A stretch of DNA of 64,000 bases from Paenibacillaceae bacterium (GTDB taxonomy: Bacteria; Bacillota; Clostridia; Lachnospirales; Lachnospiraceae): contig SVDU01000002.1 of NCBI GenBank assembly GCA_015057705.1, forward strand, positions 1-64,000, in the 5' to 3' direction. Below, piece after piece: positions 1 through 11,098 of the stretch (the first letter of the stretch is position 1; the number at the start of each line of letters is the position of its first letter). Position numbers and translations under genes: made by a program. Under the pieces are notes generated by a model. The model was not told the DNA's origin and did not search any database. It saw nothing but the letters and a program-made list of their open reading frames with translations.

Positions 1-74
1 TGCTATGCTATTTTTTATTTCAAAGTCATTATACACTATCTTTGACTATTTGCGCAATTTCCTATAAAGTAAAA

Positions 75-106
75 AAAGCAGGCGGAACATGAATTCCGCC
101 TGCTTT
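75..106 (-). terminator. Intrinsic terminator of guaB
   Basis: A 13-bp perfect stem (arms 75-87 and 94-106, 6-nt loop) lies 3 bases past the guaB stop codon. On the minus strand it is followed by a run of T, as expected for Rho-independent termination. Confidence 0.9.
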
Positions 107-109
107 GTA

Positions 110-1582
<1,473 letters not shown>

Positions 1583-1629
1583 TTAATTTTATACTTTTTA
1601 ATATAAACATTTTTGCTTATTAGTTAAAT

Positions 1630-1658
1630 AGTTTAGCAAACTTTGCTTTGGTTGTCAA
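1630..1658 (-). promoter_or_regulatory. guaB promoter
   Basis: TTGACA (1653-1658) and TAAACT (1630-1635) are separated by 17 bp and point to guaB on the minus strand. No obvious PurR box was recognised. Confidence 0.75.
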
Positions 1659-1768
1659 CGGACATTTTCCTGTTTTTTTCCGCCCTCTGTGGACAGTAAA
1701 ATGAACATTTCTAATAAATAATTACTTAACCAGGTCCACCTCTCCGGCTTTAAGCCTGGCAATTTTCA

Positions 1769-1843
1769 GGTGCAAAAAAAAGACCGGCAGAAATTCACTT
1801 TTGCTGATTACAGCAATGAATTCTGTACGATCTTTTTTGCACC
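1769..1843. repeat. 75-nt imperfect inverted repeat between tre and guaB
   Basis: The outer arms GGTGCAAAAAA and TTTTTTGCACC, a middle CAGAA-TTCA pairing and an inner TTGCTG-ATTA-CAGCAA hairpin fold into one long structure. It occupies most of the 370-bp gap 1565-1934, where I see no gene. It could be the distal terminator of the trehalose operon (the minus strand ends in a T run inside the outer arm) or a small non-autonomous repeat. A second hairpin (1883-1920) lies nearer treC. Confidence 0.6.
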
Positions 1844-1882
1844 GGCAGTAACACGTCACGTCAAATATCTCACAGGGAAATA

Positions 1883-1920
1883 CAGGGTCCGGAGCCTTCC
1901 ACTTCCAGCTCCAGACCCTG
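1883..1920 (-). terminator. Hairpin just downstream of treC
   Basis: The stem pairs CAGGGTC and GGAGC with GCTCC and GACCCTG, 15 bases past the treC stop. The following minus-strand T run is weak, so this may be a 3'-end stabiliser, with real termination at the 75-nt hairpin beyond. Confidence 0.5.
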
Positions 1921-1934
1921 AACCGTCCTGGGGG

Positions 1935-3587
1935 TCATCCTCTCCAGTACAGCATCACCGCGCCGAAGGGGCTCAGCGTCACCCTGTCCTCAAAGATTTT
2001 TACATTCTCGTAATTAGACAGTAATACCTCCCAGTCATCCAGTACCTCTTTTTGTTTTACTATCTGCTCCTGCCCGGTGAAGTTGGCAAATACCAGCAGC
2101 TTTTCTCCATACAAGGTCCTTTTATAGGACATGATGCCCTGATTATCCACAAAAACGGGTTCGTAGCTTCCGTCGCTGATGATATCATACTGCTTTCGCA
2201 ATTCCACCAGTTTCTGATAATAGGTAAAGATGGAATCAGGATCAGAAAGGCTCTCTTTTACATTGATCTCCCGGCAGTTTTTATTGACAATCAGCCACGG
2301 GGTTCCGGAAGTAAATCCGCCATTTTTCTCTCCATCCCACTGCATAGGGGTCCTGGCATTGTCCCTGGACCGTTCCTTCAGTATCCGGTAGATATCCTCT
2401 TCCTTCTGCCCCTGCTCCTTTAAAATATCAAAATAGTTAAGACTTTCAACATCCCGGTACTGGGAAATATCCGTGAAGCAGGCATTGGTCATACCGATTT
2501 CCTCTCCCTGGTAGATAAAGGGCGTTCCTCTCATCCCGTGAATCACCGTAGCCAGCATCTTGGCGGACTGCTTCCTAAAGATTTCGTCGTCACCAAACCG
2601 GGATACCGCTCTCGGCTGGTCGTGATTGCACCAGAATACTGCATTCCACCCGTTTCCCCCGGCGATACCCTCCTGCCATGTGTGGAAAATCTTTTTCAGC
2701 CGCCCAAAGTCATAGGGCATTAAAGACCATTTATCCCCGTCCTTATAATCCACTTTCAAGTGATGGAAGTTAAAGCACATCTTCAGCTGCTTTTCTTTCG
2801 GGTTTGTGTAACGAATGCAATGGTCTATGGTGGTGGAAGACATTTCCCCTACTGTGACCACATCTTCCGCATCAAGCCCTGTATCCTCCACGATTTCCCG
2901 CAGGAACTCATGAATCCGGGGACCATCCGTGTAGAAACGGCGTCCATCCCCCTCCTCGTCATCTTCAAAAACAGTTGGTTTGGAAACCAGATTGATGACA
3001 TCGAACCGGAATCCCCGGATTCCTTTCTCTTTCCAGAAGCGGAGTACATTTTTTATTTCTTCCCTCACGTCTTGGTTCTCCCAGTTTAAATCCGCCTGGG
3101 TCACATCATATAAGTGAAGATAATACTTTCCCAGCTCTTTTACATATTCCCATGCATTCCCCCCGAACTTGGACTGCCAGTTGGTGGGCGGACTGCCCGC
3201 CGTTCCATCCTTAAAGAAATAGTAGTCCTGATATTTCTTCTCACCGGCAAGAGCCCTCAAAAACCACTCATGTTTCGTAGAAGTGTGGTTAAAAACCATG
3301 TCAAACATGAGTCTCATATCCCGGTCTTTTGCCTCGGATATCAGGCGATCCAAATCCTCCATGGTTCCGAATAAGGGATCGATCCGGCAGTAATCCTCAA
3401 TATCATAGCCGTTATCATTCTGAGGCGATAGGAAAAACGGCGTGAGCCAGAGGTAATCCACTCCCAGCTTTTTTAAATAATCCAGCTTTTCGATAATGCC
3501 CTTTAAATCCCCGATTCCGTCTCCGTCTGTATCCATAAAGGATTTGGGATAGATCTGATACACACATGATTTTTTAAAATTGCGCAT
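1935..3587 (-). CDS. treC: Alpha,alpha-phosphotrehalase (GH13)
   Basis: Hydrolyses trehalose 6-phosphate, delivered by the PTS, to glucose and glucose 6-phosphate in the cytoplasm. The 550 residues and the GH13 (oligo-1,6-glucosidase/TreC) signatures are clear: VYQIYPKSF at the N-terminus, MVFNHTS, the catalytic Asp in GFRFDVINLV near residue 198, the acid/base Glu in VGEMSST near 250, and HDQPRAVSRFG near 325. Sequence alone does not fully separate phosphotrehalase from oligo-1,6-glucosidase. The neighbouring trehalose EIIBC (3 bp upstream) and TreR-type repressor decide the call. AAAGGA precedes the ATG. It is the second gene of the operon. Confidence 0.93.
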   Translation of the reverse strand: MRNFKKSCVYQIYPKSFMDTDGDGIGDLKGIIEKLDYLKKLGVDYLWLTPFFLSPQNDNGYDIEDYCRIDPLFGTMEDLDRLISEAKDRDMRLMFDMVFNHTSTKHEWFLRALAGEKKYQDYYFFKDGTAGSPPTNWQSKFGGNAWEYVKELGKYYLHLYDVTQADLNWENQDVREEIKNVLRFWKEKGIRGFRFDVINLVSKPTVFEDDEEGDGRRFYTDGPRIHEFLREIVEDTGLDAEDVVTVGEMSSTTIDHCIRYTNPKEKQLKMCFNFHHLKVDYKDGDKWSLMPYDFGRLKKIFHTWQEGIAGGNGWNAVFWCNHDQPRAVSRFGDDEIFRKQSAKMLATVIHGMRGTPFIYQGEEIGMTNACFTDISQYRDVESLNYFDILKEQGQKEEDIYRILKERSRDNARTPMQWDGEKNGGFTSGTPWLIVNKNCREINVKESLSDPDSIFTYYQKLVELRKQYDIISDGSYEPVFVDNQGIMSYKRTLYGEKLLVFANFTGQEQIVKQKEVLDDWEVLLSNYENVKIFEDRVTLSPFGAVMLYWRG

Positions 3588-3590
3588 TTA

Positions 3591-4997
3591 CTAAATTCCT
3601 TTCTTTCTGCCCACAGCGACAGTCAGCCCAAAAGGTACTACAATAGCAATCAGCATGCAGATGGCGAAGATTCCCATATACTGAGGCTGTATGGACAGAA
3701 TACCCGGAATACCGCCAACTCCGATGGAATTAGCCATAACGTTCATTCCAACGGAAATGGTTGCTGCAATGGCAGAGCCGATCATAGCGGAAAGGAAGGG
3801 GAAGCCCCTCTTTAAGTTCACGCCGAACATTGCTGGCTCAGTCACTCCTAAATAACAGGAGATGCAGGCTGGAATGGAAATCTGCTTTGATTCCTCATCC
3901 TTTTTCTGTAAATATATCATACCCAGTACTGCAGAGCCCTGGGCAATGTTGGACAAAGCAATCATTGGCCACAGCATGGTTCCGCCGAATTCCGCCATGA
4001 GCTGGAGATCGATGGCATTTGTCATGTGGTGCAGCCCTGTGATGACAAGGGGCGCATATACGAAGCCGAATAAGGTGGCAAACAGCCAGCGGAAGTTAGA
4101 AGTAAGTCCTGCATAAACCACCTTTGATATAGCGGAGCCAATGGCCCAGCCGATGGGTCCTACTACCGCATGGGCGGCAATCACTGCCAGAAGCAGGGAA
4201 CAGAAAGGAACAACAATCATGGAAATAGCCTGAGGAGTGATCTTCTTAAAGAACCTCTCCAGATAAACCAGTACAAAGCCTGCTAAAATTGCCGGAATAA
4301 CCTGAGCCTGATAACCGATCATTCTCATTTTTACAAAACCGAAATCCCAGACCGGAATCTCTACGCCCGGCGCCATGGCATAGGCGTTCAAAAGTTGGGG
4401 AGATACTAAGGTCAGCCCCAGCACGATTCCCAGGATCTGGGTGGTTCCCATCTTTCTCGTCACGGACCATGTGATACCCACCGGGAGGAAATGAAAGATA
4501 GCCTCGCCTAAGAGCCAGAGGAAGCTGTAAACGCCGGACCAGAACTGGGATACGGCCACCAAAGTCTCTGTCCCGCCGTTCATGAATTTAATTTCACCAA
4601 TAATATTGCGAAAGCCCAGGATGAGACCGCCTACGATAATGGCGGGAATCAGGGGAGCGAATATTTCCGCTATATCTGCTACCACTCTCTGCAGCGCGTT
4701 CATGTTGCCCTTTGCTTCTTTCTTCACTTCGTCCTTTGATACACCTTCAATTCCTGAAATCGCTGCAAATTCATTGTAAAAAGTCTGTACGTCGTTTCCA
4801 ATGATGACCTGAAACTGCCCAGCCTGTGTAAAGGTACCCTTAACGCTTTTCAATGCTTCGATCTTCTGCGTATCAGCCTTTGACGGATCTGACAGCACAA
4901 AACGCATTCTGGTCATACAGTGAGTCACAGCCCCTATATTCCCCTTACCTCCGACAAGGTCCAAAAGCTGCCTGGAATCATCTTCATATTTCCCCAT
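3591..4997 (-). CDS. treB: PTS system trehalose-specific EIIBC
   Basis: Membrane permease that imports and phosphorylates trehalose. The N-terminal EIIB domain (about residues 1-90) carries the phosphorylation Cys in AVTHCMTRMRF. The rest is an EIIC domain with about ten hydrophobic segments and the ITGLHHMTNAI and EPAMFGVNL motifs. There is no fused EIIA domain, so it must use an EIIA-Glc encoded elsewhere. I chose the ATG at 4997 because GGAG lies 7 bases upstream. Earlier in-frame TTG and ATG codons overlap the ribosome site. It is first in the treB-treC operon, behind an operator-containing promoter. Confidence 0.93.
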   Translation of the reverse strand: MGKYEDDSRQLLDLVGGKGNIGAVTHCMTRMRFVLSDPSKADTQKIEALKSVKGTFTQAGQFQVIIGNDVQTFYNEFAAISGIEGVSKDEVKKEAKGNMNALQRVVADIAEIFAPLIPAIIVGGLILGFRNIIGEIKFMNGGTETLVAVSQFWSGVYSFLWLLGEAIFHFLPVGITWSVTRKMGTTQILGIVLGLTLVSPQLLNAYAMAPGVEIPVWDFGFVKMRMIGYQAQVIPAILAGFVLVYLERFFKKITPQAISMIVVPFCSLLLAVIAAHAVVGPIGWAIGSAISKVVYAGLTSNFRWLFATLFGFVYAPLVITGLHHMTNAIDLQLMAEFGGTMLWPMIALSNIAQGSAVLGMIYLQKKDEESKQISIPACISCYLGVTEPAMFGVNLKRGFPFLSAMIGSAIAATISVGMNVMANSIGVGGIPGILSIQPQYMGIFAICMLIAIVVPFGLTVAVGRKKGI

Positions 4998-5061
4998 ATC
5001 CATACTCCTTTTCAATATGTTTTTAAAATAGTTGCAACTTATATGTTATTATTGTGTTTCG

Positions 5062-5090
5062 ACTATAACATATACGTATATCTTTGTCAA
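5062..5090 (-). promoter_or_regulatory. treBC promoter with TreR operator in the spacer
   Basis: TTGACA (5085-5090) and TATAGT (5062-5067) are 17 bp apart. The spacer contains the ATATACGTATATGT palindrome also found at treR. Repressor bound there would block RNA polymerase directly. Confidence 0.8.
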
Positions 5091-5131
5091 CATATATGAA
5101 AAAATATATTCCTGTCTTTGGATATATCTTC

Positions 5132-5845
5132 TTATAGCTTCCTTCGGGCGAAATCCACAAACTTAAACTTGTCCGGCCTGTGGCGGGATTCGGTAAACTG
5201 AAACAGGGTGGAATCCTCCAGATAGGTATAACTCTTCACCACCACGATCATATCGTAGCTTCCCATATCCAGCAGGCGGTAATCCTCATCTGTAGCCATG
5301 TGTACCGTGATTTCCTTCATGGCAAATCCGATTTTTAGGCCAATCTCCTTTTCCAGATATTCGTAAACAGAATCCTGAGCCGCACGGAGAGGCAGATTTT
5401 CCACCACCTTCCGTGAAAAATAATCCTTGTCAATAATGATCTTCTCTCCCTCGATCTCCCTCACTCTCTCAAGCAAAAATGCCTCATCTTCCGGTCCGAT
5501 CTGCAGGGCCGCCATCAGCTTTTTATCTCCCTTGACGATTTCTAAATTTTCCACAATAGTATTGGGCTTAGAATCAGAAAACCGGTAGATTTCCTTAAAG
5601 CTTGCGATTTCCGATACAGGGAAATTGAACTTGTTCTTGTCCAGGACTACCGCCGCCTTTCCTCTGGCTTTTTGGATATAGCCGTCCTGAACCAGAAGTT
5701 CCAGAGCCTTGCGCACCGTATCCCTGGAAGCGTCGTAAGCCTCCATCAGCTCACCCTCTGCCGGAAGCTTATCTCCTGGTTCATATTCCCGCCTGTCAAT
5801 CTTATCTAAAAGCAGCTTATAAAGATGCCTGTATTTACTTTCCAT
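5132..5845 (-). CDS. treR: GntR-family trehalose operon repressor
   Basis: Cytoplasmic repressor expected to release DNA on binding trehalose 6-phosphate. The 237 residues hold an N-terminal winged helix (DKLPAEGELMEAYDASRDTV, about residues 24-43) and a C-terminal UTRA effector domain from about residue 90. It lies directly upstream of treB but has its own promoter, whose spacer is a perfect 16-bp palindrome, so autoregulation is likely. GGAGG precedes the ATG. The effector is inferred from Bacillus TreR, not seen in the sequence. Confidence 0.92.
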   Translation of the reverse strand: MESKYRHLYKLLLDKIDRREYEPGDKLPAEGELMEAYDASRDTVRKALELLVQDGYIQKARGKAAVVLDKNKFNFPVSEIASFKEIYRFSDSKPNTIVENLEIVKGDKKLMAALQIGPEDEAFLLERVREIEGEKIIIDKDYFSRKVVENLPLRAAQDSVYEYLEKEIGLKIGFAMKEITVHMATDEDYRLLDMGSYDMIVVVKSYTYLEDSTLFQFTESRHRPDKFKFVDFARRKL

Positions 5846-5904
5846 AATTGTTTAACCTCCATTTTACCGGGTTTATTTTTATATTTCTGATAAGTATTGA
5901 TTTC

Positions 5905-5933
5905 ATTGTAACATATACGTATATGTCAGTCAA
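5905..5933 (-). promoter_or_regulatory. treR promoter with TreR operator
   Basis: TTGACT (5928-5933) and TACAAT (5905-5910) are 17 bp apart. The spacer begins with the perfect palindrome ACATATACGTATATGT (5911-5926), nearly identical to the one at treB. Confidence 0.82.
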
Positions 5934-5964
5934 ATAAAAGAACTTTCCCAAAAATCAAAAAAAA

Positions 5965-5996
5965 GAATCAGACGGCCTTATTAAACCGTCTGATTC
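5965..5996 (-). terminator. Intrinsic terminator after the groESL-linked membrane gene
   Basis: A perfect 11-bp stem pairs GAATCAGACGG with CCGTCTGATTC around a 10-nt loop, with eight T on the minus strand after it. It ends transcription coming from 6003-6512 and separates that unit from treR. Confidence 0.92.
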
Positions 5997-6002
5997 CTGT
6001 TA

Positions 6003-6512
6003 TTACATCTGAGTTACAACTTTGCGTGGTGCAGTCATCTTCATACAGCGGAGCAGCTTGTCGTTTGGTTCAAAAATAATCTTCGTCCGTTCTGAACCAG
6101 ACTGGCTAATCAGTGTATAAGTCTTAGCATCAGGTGTTTTGGAAGAGAAATCCAGTACTTTTATGTTGCCTGATTCGTGATCTCTGGCTTCTGTAGAACC
6201 GGTAGGCGCTACAATCTGAATTTCCTCCATCGATCCTTCCCAGGCTTTCTTACGCTTGCTTTTGCCGTAAATTCTGTCTATGGACAAGGTATTGGTCACG
6301 AACAGATACTCATATTCCACATCACTGTTTCGGAATACGACGTAGGTTGCCGCTCCGGCAGCAAACAAAATTATCACTCCAAAGATACCGAAAACCGGAG
6401 AGATGGACAGGAAAAATGCAATGACACATAGAATTCCCATCACAATTTTCAGTAACATGGTATAAGCCGGAGACTTCCTCTTTACAAGCCATTCTGCATA
6501 CATTTCATTCAT
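6003..6512 (-). CDS. Conserved membrane protein of unknown function
   Basis: A 169-residue protein. About residues 18-62 form two adjacent hydrophobic helices (LLKIVMGILCVIAFFLS and VFGIFGVIILFAAGAATYV). A soluble beta-rich C-terminal half follows, with YEYLFVTNTLSIDRIYGK, which resembles small PH-like membrane proteins of Lachnospiraceae. I believe this is the DUF6106 type but cannot confirm it. It starts 52 bp after the groEL stop with no terminator between, so it may be expressed by readthrough from groESL. Function unknown. Confidence 0.75.
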   Translation of the reverse strand: MNEMYAEWLVKRKSPAYTMLLKIVMGILCVIAFFLSISPVFGIFGVIILFAAGAATYVVFRNSDVEYEYLFVTNTLSIDRIYGKSKRKKAWEGSMEEIQIVAPTGSTEARDHESGNIKVLDFSSKTPDAKTYTLISQSGSERTKIIFEPNDKLLRCMKMTAPRKVVTQM

Positions 6513-6564
6513 AATAATACTGGATCCTTTCTCATACCTGCAAGGCGTCTCTTCTGTACAAATC

Positions 6565-8187
<1,623 letters not shown>

Positions 8188-8281
8188 TCATTCCTCCAGT
8201 TTAAAGTTTAATTTGTGATCTTATATAAGGAAATCACACCTTTTTATCAAAATCTGCTGTTACCTGCCGGTACTGCGTTTA

Positions 8282-8572
8282 TTATTCAATTACTGCCAGA
8301 ATATCGCTCTGTTTTACAATTACATACTTCTCGTCGTCTTCTCCGGTTTCGATCTCTGTTCCTGAATATTTGGAGAAGATTACTTTATCGCCTGTTTTCA
8401 CCTGCATGGAAACTTCCTTACCATCTACAAGACCGCCAGGTCCTACTGCGATGACTTCCGCCTGCTGTGGCTTTTCTTTTGCCTGACCCGGCAGAACAAT
8501 ACCGGACTTTGTTGTCTCCTCTGCAACCAATGGTTTTAACACAACTTTGTCAAATAATGGTACTAATTTCAT
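8282..8572 (-). CDS. groES: Co-chaperonin GroES
   Basis: The 96-residue lid of the chaperonin. The family features are KLVPLFDKVVLKP at the N-terminus, the mobile loop with ETTKSGIVLPG at about residues 19-29, and the KVIFSKYSGTE segment. The ribosome site GGAGGA is 7 bases before the ATG. It is first in the groES-groEL operon. Confidence 0.98.
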   Translation of the reverse strand: MKLVPLFDKVVLKPLVAEETTKSGIVLPGQAKEKPQQAEVIAVGPGGLVDGKEVSMQVKTGDKVIFSKYSGTEIETGEDDEKYVIVKQSDILAVIE

Positions 8573-8652
8573 TGCAATTCCTCCTCATAACCTTCTTATT
8601 ATTTCTTTCTGATTGGCCTTTAGAAAGAAGTTATATTTTATTCACATAATAT

Positions 8653-8695
8653 GTTATATCACTCATTATTAGCACTGTCAATAGTTGAGTGCTAA
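8653..8695 (-). promoter_or_regulatory. groESL promoter with CIRCE element
   Basis: The CIRCE inverted repeat spans 8669-8695, with arms TTAGCACTG and GAGTGCTAA and a 9-bp spacer. There is one mismatch in the arm next to the spacer compared with the consensus. It overlaps a promoter with TTGACA (8676-8681), 17 bp and TATAAC (8653-8658). HrcA repression at normal temperature is expected; hrcA is not in the window. Confidence 0.93.
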
Positions 8696-8838
8696 CTTTA
8701 TGTTTTTTTTACAAATTTACCATATTTAAACGGATTGACCCGTTACTTACATAGTTTATAGAAATTTTCTTATTATATACCTTTATTTTTTTTCGGGTAA
8801 GTATTACAATAGGTAAGAGAATGAAAGGAGTGTTTAAA

Positions 8839-9393
8839 ATGGCAAAAAGAGGTAATGGTTTTGGGAAATTCGTGGCACTTGCCACTATCGCCGGTGCTGT
8901 TGCCGCCGGCATCTCTTATTTTACAAAATACAAATCCTTCCATAAGGAGCTGGAAGAAAACTTCCATGATTTTGAAGATGACGGGAATGATGACATTTCC
9001 AAAATTGACAGTACGATGAACCGCAACTATGTTTCCCTTCATGCAAACAAGGATGAGCTGAAGACAGCAGCCTCCGATATGGCAGATGCAGCAAAAGACG
9101 CAGCGAACGCGGCAAAAAATATGATGAAGGATGCGGCTACCATCGTCAGTGATACAGCGAAGGAAGCAGCTTCTGCAGTGGCTGACACAGCCAGGGATAT
9201 GTTTGATTCTGCAATGGAGAAGGAAGATATGGAAGAGGAAGATATGGATATTACCGAAGACGGTGGTCTTGACTATTCCGCTTCTGAATCAGGACAACCT
9301 GCTGCAGATGTGACACCAGAAGATAACACAGATTCCAAAGCTTTAGAATCTTCAGATGATACCACCACCATTGTGGAAGAAGAATTACAATAA
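8839..9393 (+). CDS. YtxH-like / helical repeat protein, unknown function
   Basis: A 184-residue protein with one N-terminal hydrophobic segment (FVALATIAGAVAAGISYF, about residues 11-28). An acidic stretch follows, then Ala/Lys/Asp-rich helical repeats (MADAAKDAANAAKNMMKDAA) resembling YtxH or LEA-like amphipathic helices, and an acidic Glu/Asp-rich tail. I chose the ATG at 8839 because GGAG lies the right distance upstream; an in-frame ATG at 8821 is too close to that site. Such proteins are often membrane-tethered and stress-related, but no function can be assigned. It is transcribed away from groESL. Confidence 0.8.
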   Translation: MAKRGNGFGKFVALATIAGAVAAGISYFTKYKSFHKELEENFHDFEDDGNDDISKIDSTMNRNYVSLHANKDELKTAASDMADAAKDAANAAKNMMKDAATIVSDTAKEAASAVADTARDMFDSAMEKEDMEEEDMDITEDGGLDYSASESGQPAADVTPEDNTDSKALESSDDTTTIVEEELQ

Positions 9394-9416
9394 ATATTCT
9401 GCTGAATGCAGGAAAG

Positions 9417-9456
9417 AGGAGCAGATCCCGGAAGATGCGTTTGGGAATCTGCTCCT
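9417..9456. terminator. Convergent terminator hairpin
   Basis: The 10-bp stem AGGAGCAGAT/ATCTGCTCCT, with further CCC/GGG pairing inside, sits between the plus-strand gene ending at 9393 and bioB ending at 9481. The T-rich tail is on the plus strand. Confidence 0.75.
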
Positions 9457-9480
9457 TTCTTTATATTTCTTACATAAACG

Positions 9481-10437
9481 TTAAGACTCAATACAATATT
9501 CAAACCCGGATTCTTCAATCATTTTTATGGTGCTGTCAATGCTTTCTCCGCCTGCAGTAAGGTATCCGGAAGCAAATACAGAATCAACCGCATAAAACAT
9601 CCATTTTTCTTTTCCTTTTAAATATAGTTCCCTTCCCGCCGCACACCGGATGTCTGATTGGGGATTTAAAAGTCTGGCCAGACAAAGTACTTTTAAGCAG
9701 TATTCAGAGGTGAGAATGGCTGTACTCTGATGCTCCAGCGCCGTACCTTTTATGGGTATCAGAAAATTAATGGGAACTGCTTTTGGACTTAAATCCCGAA
9801 TCTCAAACAGCATGTCCACCACATCTTCCGGCTTCTCTCCCAATCCCACGATTCCGCCGCAGCAAAGTTCAAACCCCATCTGTTTTAACATCTGAATATT
9901 GGCAATCCGCTGTTCATAGGTGTGGGTGGTGCAGATATTTGGATAATAGTTTCTGCCTGTATTTAAATTATGGTTGATTCTGTCCACACCGGCTTCTTTT
10001 AAGATCATCGCCTGCTCTTTTGTGAGAAATCCGATGGAACAGCAGACCGGAGTATCGCTTTCTTTCTTCAGATTCTTAATCTCATTGGCAAATGCCACAA
10101 TCTCCTGATCAGAAAAGCGGATTCCGCTTAATCCGATGCAATGTCTTGACAGCTTCTTTTCTTTAACCAGATAACTGTCTTGCAAAAGCTTCTCACTGGT
10201 GATCAGTTCATAGGTATCAATGTCTGTTTTCGCTTGTCCGGACTGGGCGCAATAAACGCAGTTCTGGGAACAGTTTCCGCTGCGGGCATTGGTAAGCAGA
10301 TGTATACTCACTATATTTCCTTTATGCTTCTTTCGTAATGTATATGCCGCTTCAAGAAGTTTGGGAAGTTCTTCATCCGGCATCAGAAGAATGGACCTGG
10401 CATCTTCCTTTGTAAGATTTATGTACGGATCTGTCAT
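9481..10437 (-). CDS. bioB: Biotin synthase
   Basis: Radical SAM enzyme inserting sulfur into dethiobiotin to give biotin. The 318 residues contain the radical SAM cluster motif with three Cys in NCSQNCVYCAQSG near residue 60. The conserved NHNLNTGRNYYPNICTTHTY segment and CCGGIVGLGE also fit the family. It lies 24 bp downstream of bioY in the same operon. No bioA, bioD or bioF is present in the window, which would suit a strain that salvages dethiobiotin or biotin, though the other genes may lie elsewhere. GGAGG precedes the ATG. Confidence 0.95.
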   Translation of the reverse strand: MTDPYINLTKEDARSILLMPDEELPKLLEAAYTLRKKHKGNIVSIHLLTNARSGNCSQNCVYCAQSGQAKTDIDTYELITSEKLLQDSYLVKEKKLSRHCIGLSGIRFSDQEIVAFANEIKNLKKESDTPVCCSIGFLTKEQAMILKEAGVDRINHNLNTGRNYYPNICTTHTYEQRIANIQMLKQMGFELCCGGIVGLGEKPEDVVDMLFEIRDLSPKAVPINFLIPIKGTALEHQSTAILTSEYCLKVLCLARLLNPQSDIRCAAGRELYLKGKEKWMFYAVDSVFASGYLTAGGESIDSTIKMIEESGFEYCIES

Positions 10438-10461
10438 TTTCTGGCCTCCTTTTATTCCTCA

Positions 10462-11004
10462 TTACCACTGCAAAGTTCTATGAAATACAGAATATAAACG
10501 GCGGACTAAAACGATGGTGATGCATGTCTTTAATAAATCACCTGGCAGAAACGGGATTACGCAAAGACTAAGTGCTGCTGTAAAAGAAGTGTGGGTAATA
10601 TAGGAAAACCACAGGGTTCCAAATGAGTAAGTAACCAGCCAGCCGGCCAGAATGGACAAAGCAAGAGTTTTAACCGTGCGTTTTCCAAAACGCTCCAAAA
10701 CCCAGCCGGTCACATAAGCTGATACTACATAACCGATGATATATCCTCCCGTAGGACCTGCTATCCTGGTCAGCCCGCCGTTAAATCCGGAAAATACCGG
10801 AAGACCTGCTGCTCCCATCAAAACAAAGGTAAGCTGGCTTAATGCCCCCAGCTTTGATCCCAGTAACCCTGCCGCTAGAAAGGTAGAAAGATGAGCGAAA
10901 TTAACGGGTACCGGTCCGATGGGGATGGTAATTTGAGACAGGATTGCAGTCAGAGATGCAAACAAAGCACATAACGTAATTTCTTTAGTTTTTAAATTTT
11001 TCAT
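10462..11004 (-). CDS. bioY: Biotin transporter BioY (ECF S component)
   Basis: A 180-residue membrane protein with about six hydrophobic segments and the BioY signatures PIGPVPVNFAHLSTFLAAGL, GAAGLPVFSGFNGGL and GPTGGYIIGYVVSAYV. It binds biotin and works alone or with an ECF module. The ECF module at 23.5-26 kb has its own S component, but could in principle be shared. The BirA-type operator in front indicates repression when biotin is plentiful. Confidence 0.95.
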   Translation of the reverse strand: MKNLKTKEITLCALFASLTAILSQITIPIGPVPVNFAHLSTFLAAGLLGSKLGALSQLTFVLMGAAGLPVFSGFNGGLTRIAGPTGGYIIGYVVSAYVTGWVLERFGKRTVKTLALSILAGWLVTYSFGTLWFSYITHTSFTAALSLCVIPFLPGDLLKTCITIVLVRRLYSVFHRTLQW

Positions 11005-11016
11005 GAAAAATCCCCC

Positions 11017-11093
11017 TGTATAATGATGTCATTTTTCATCATTATACAAAGGGAATTTCATATTGTCAACCACATTATGATTTTAGGTTAACA
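11017..11093 (-). promoter_or_regulatory. bioY-bioB promoter with BirA-type operator
   Basis: The promoter is TTGACA (11064-11069), 17 bp, TATAAT (11041-11046). On the minus strand, TGTTAACC-N14-GGTTGACA (11064-11093) matches the bipartite BirA operator and overlaps the -35 box. A separate 12-bp perfect inverted repeat (arms 11017-11028 and 11037-11048) covers the -10 box and start site. Biotin-dependent repression is expected from the family. Confidence 0.82.
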
Positions 11094-11098
11094 TTACA

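Noticed and set aside
1770-2024. Plus-strand 84-codon ORF
   Set aside because: It runs through the 75-nt hairpin and the end of treC, without a ribosome site or any recognisable motif.
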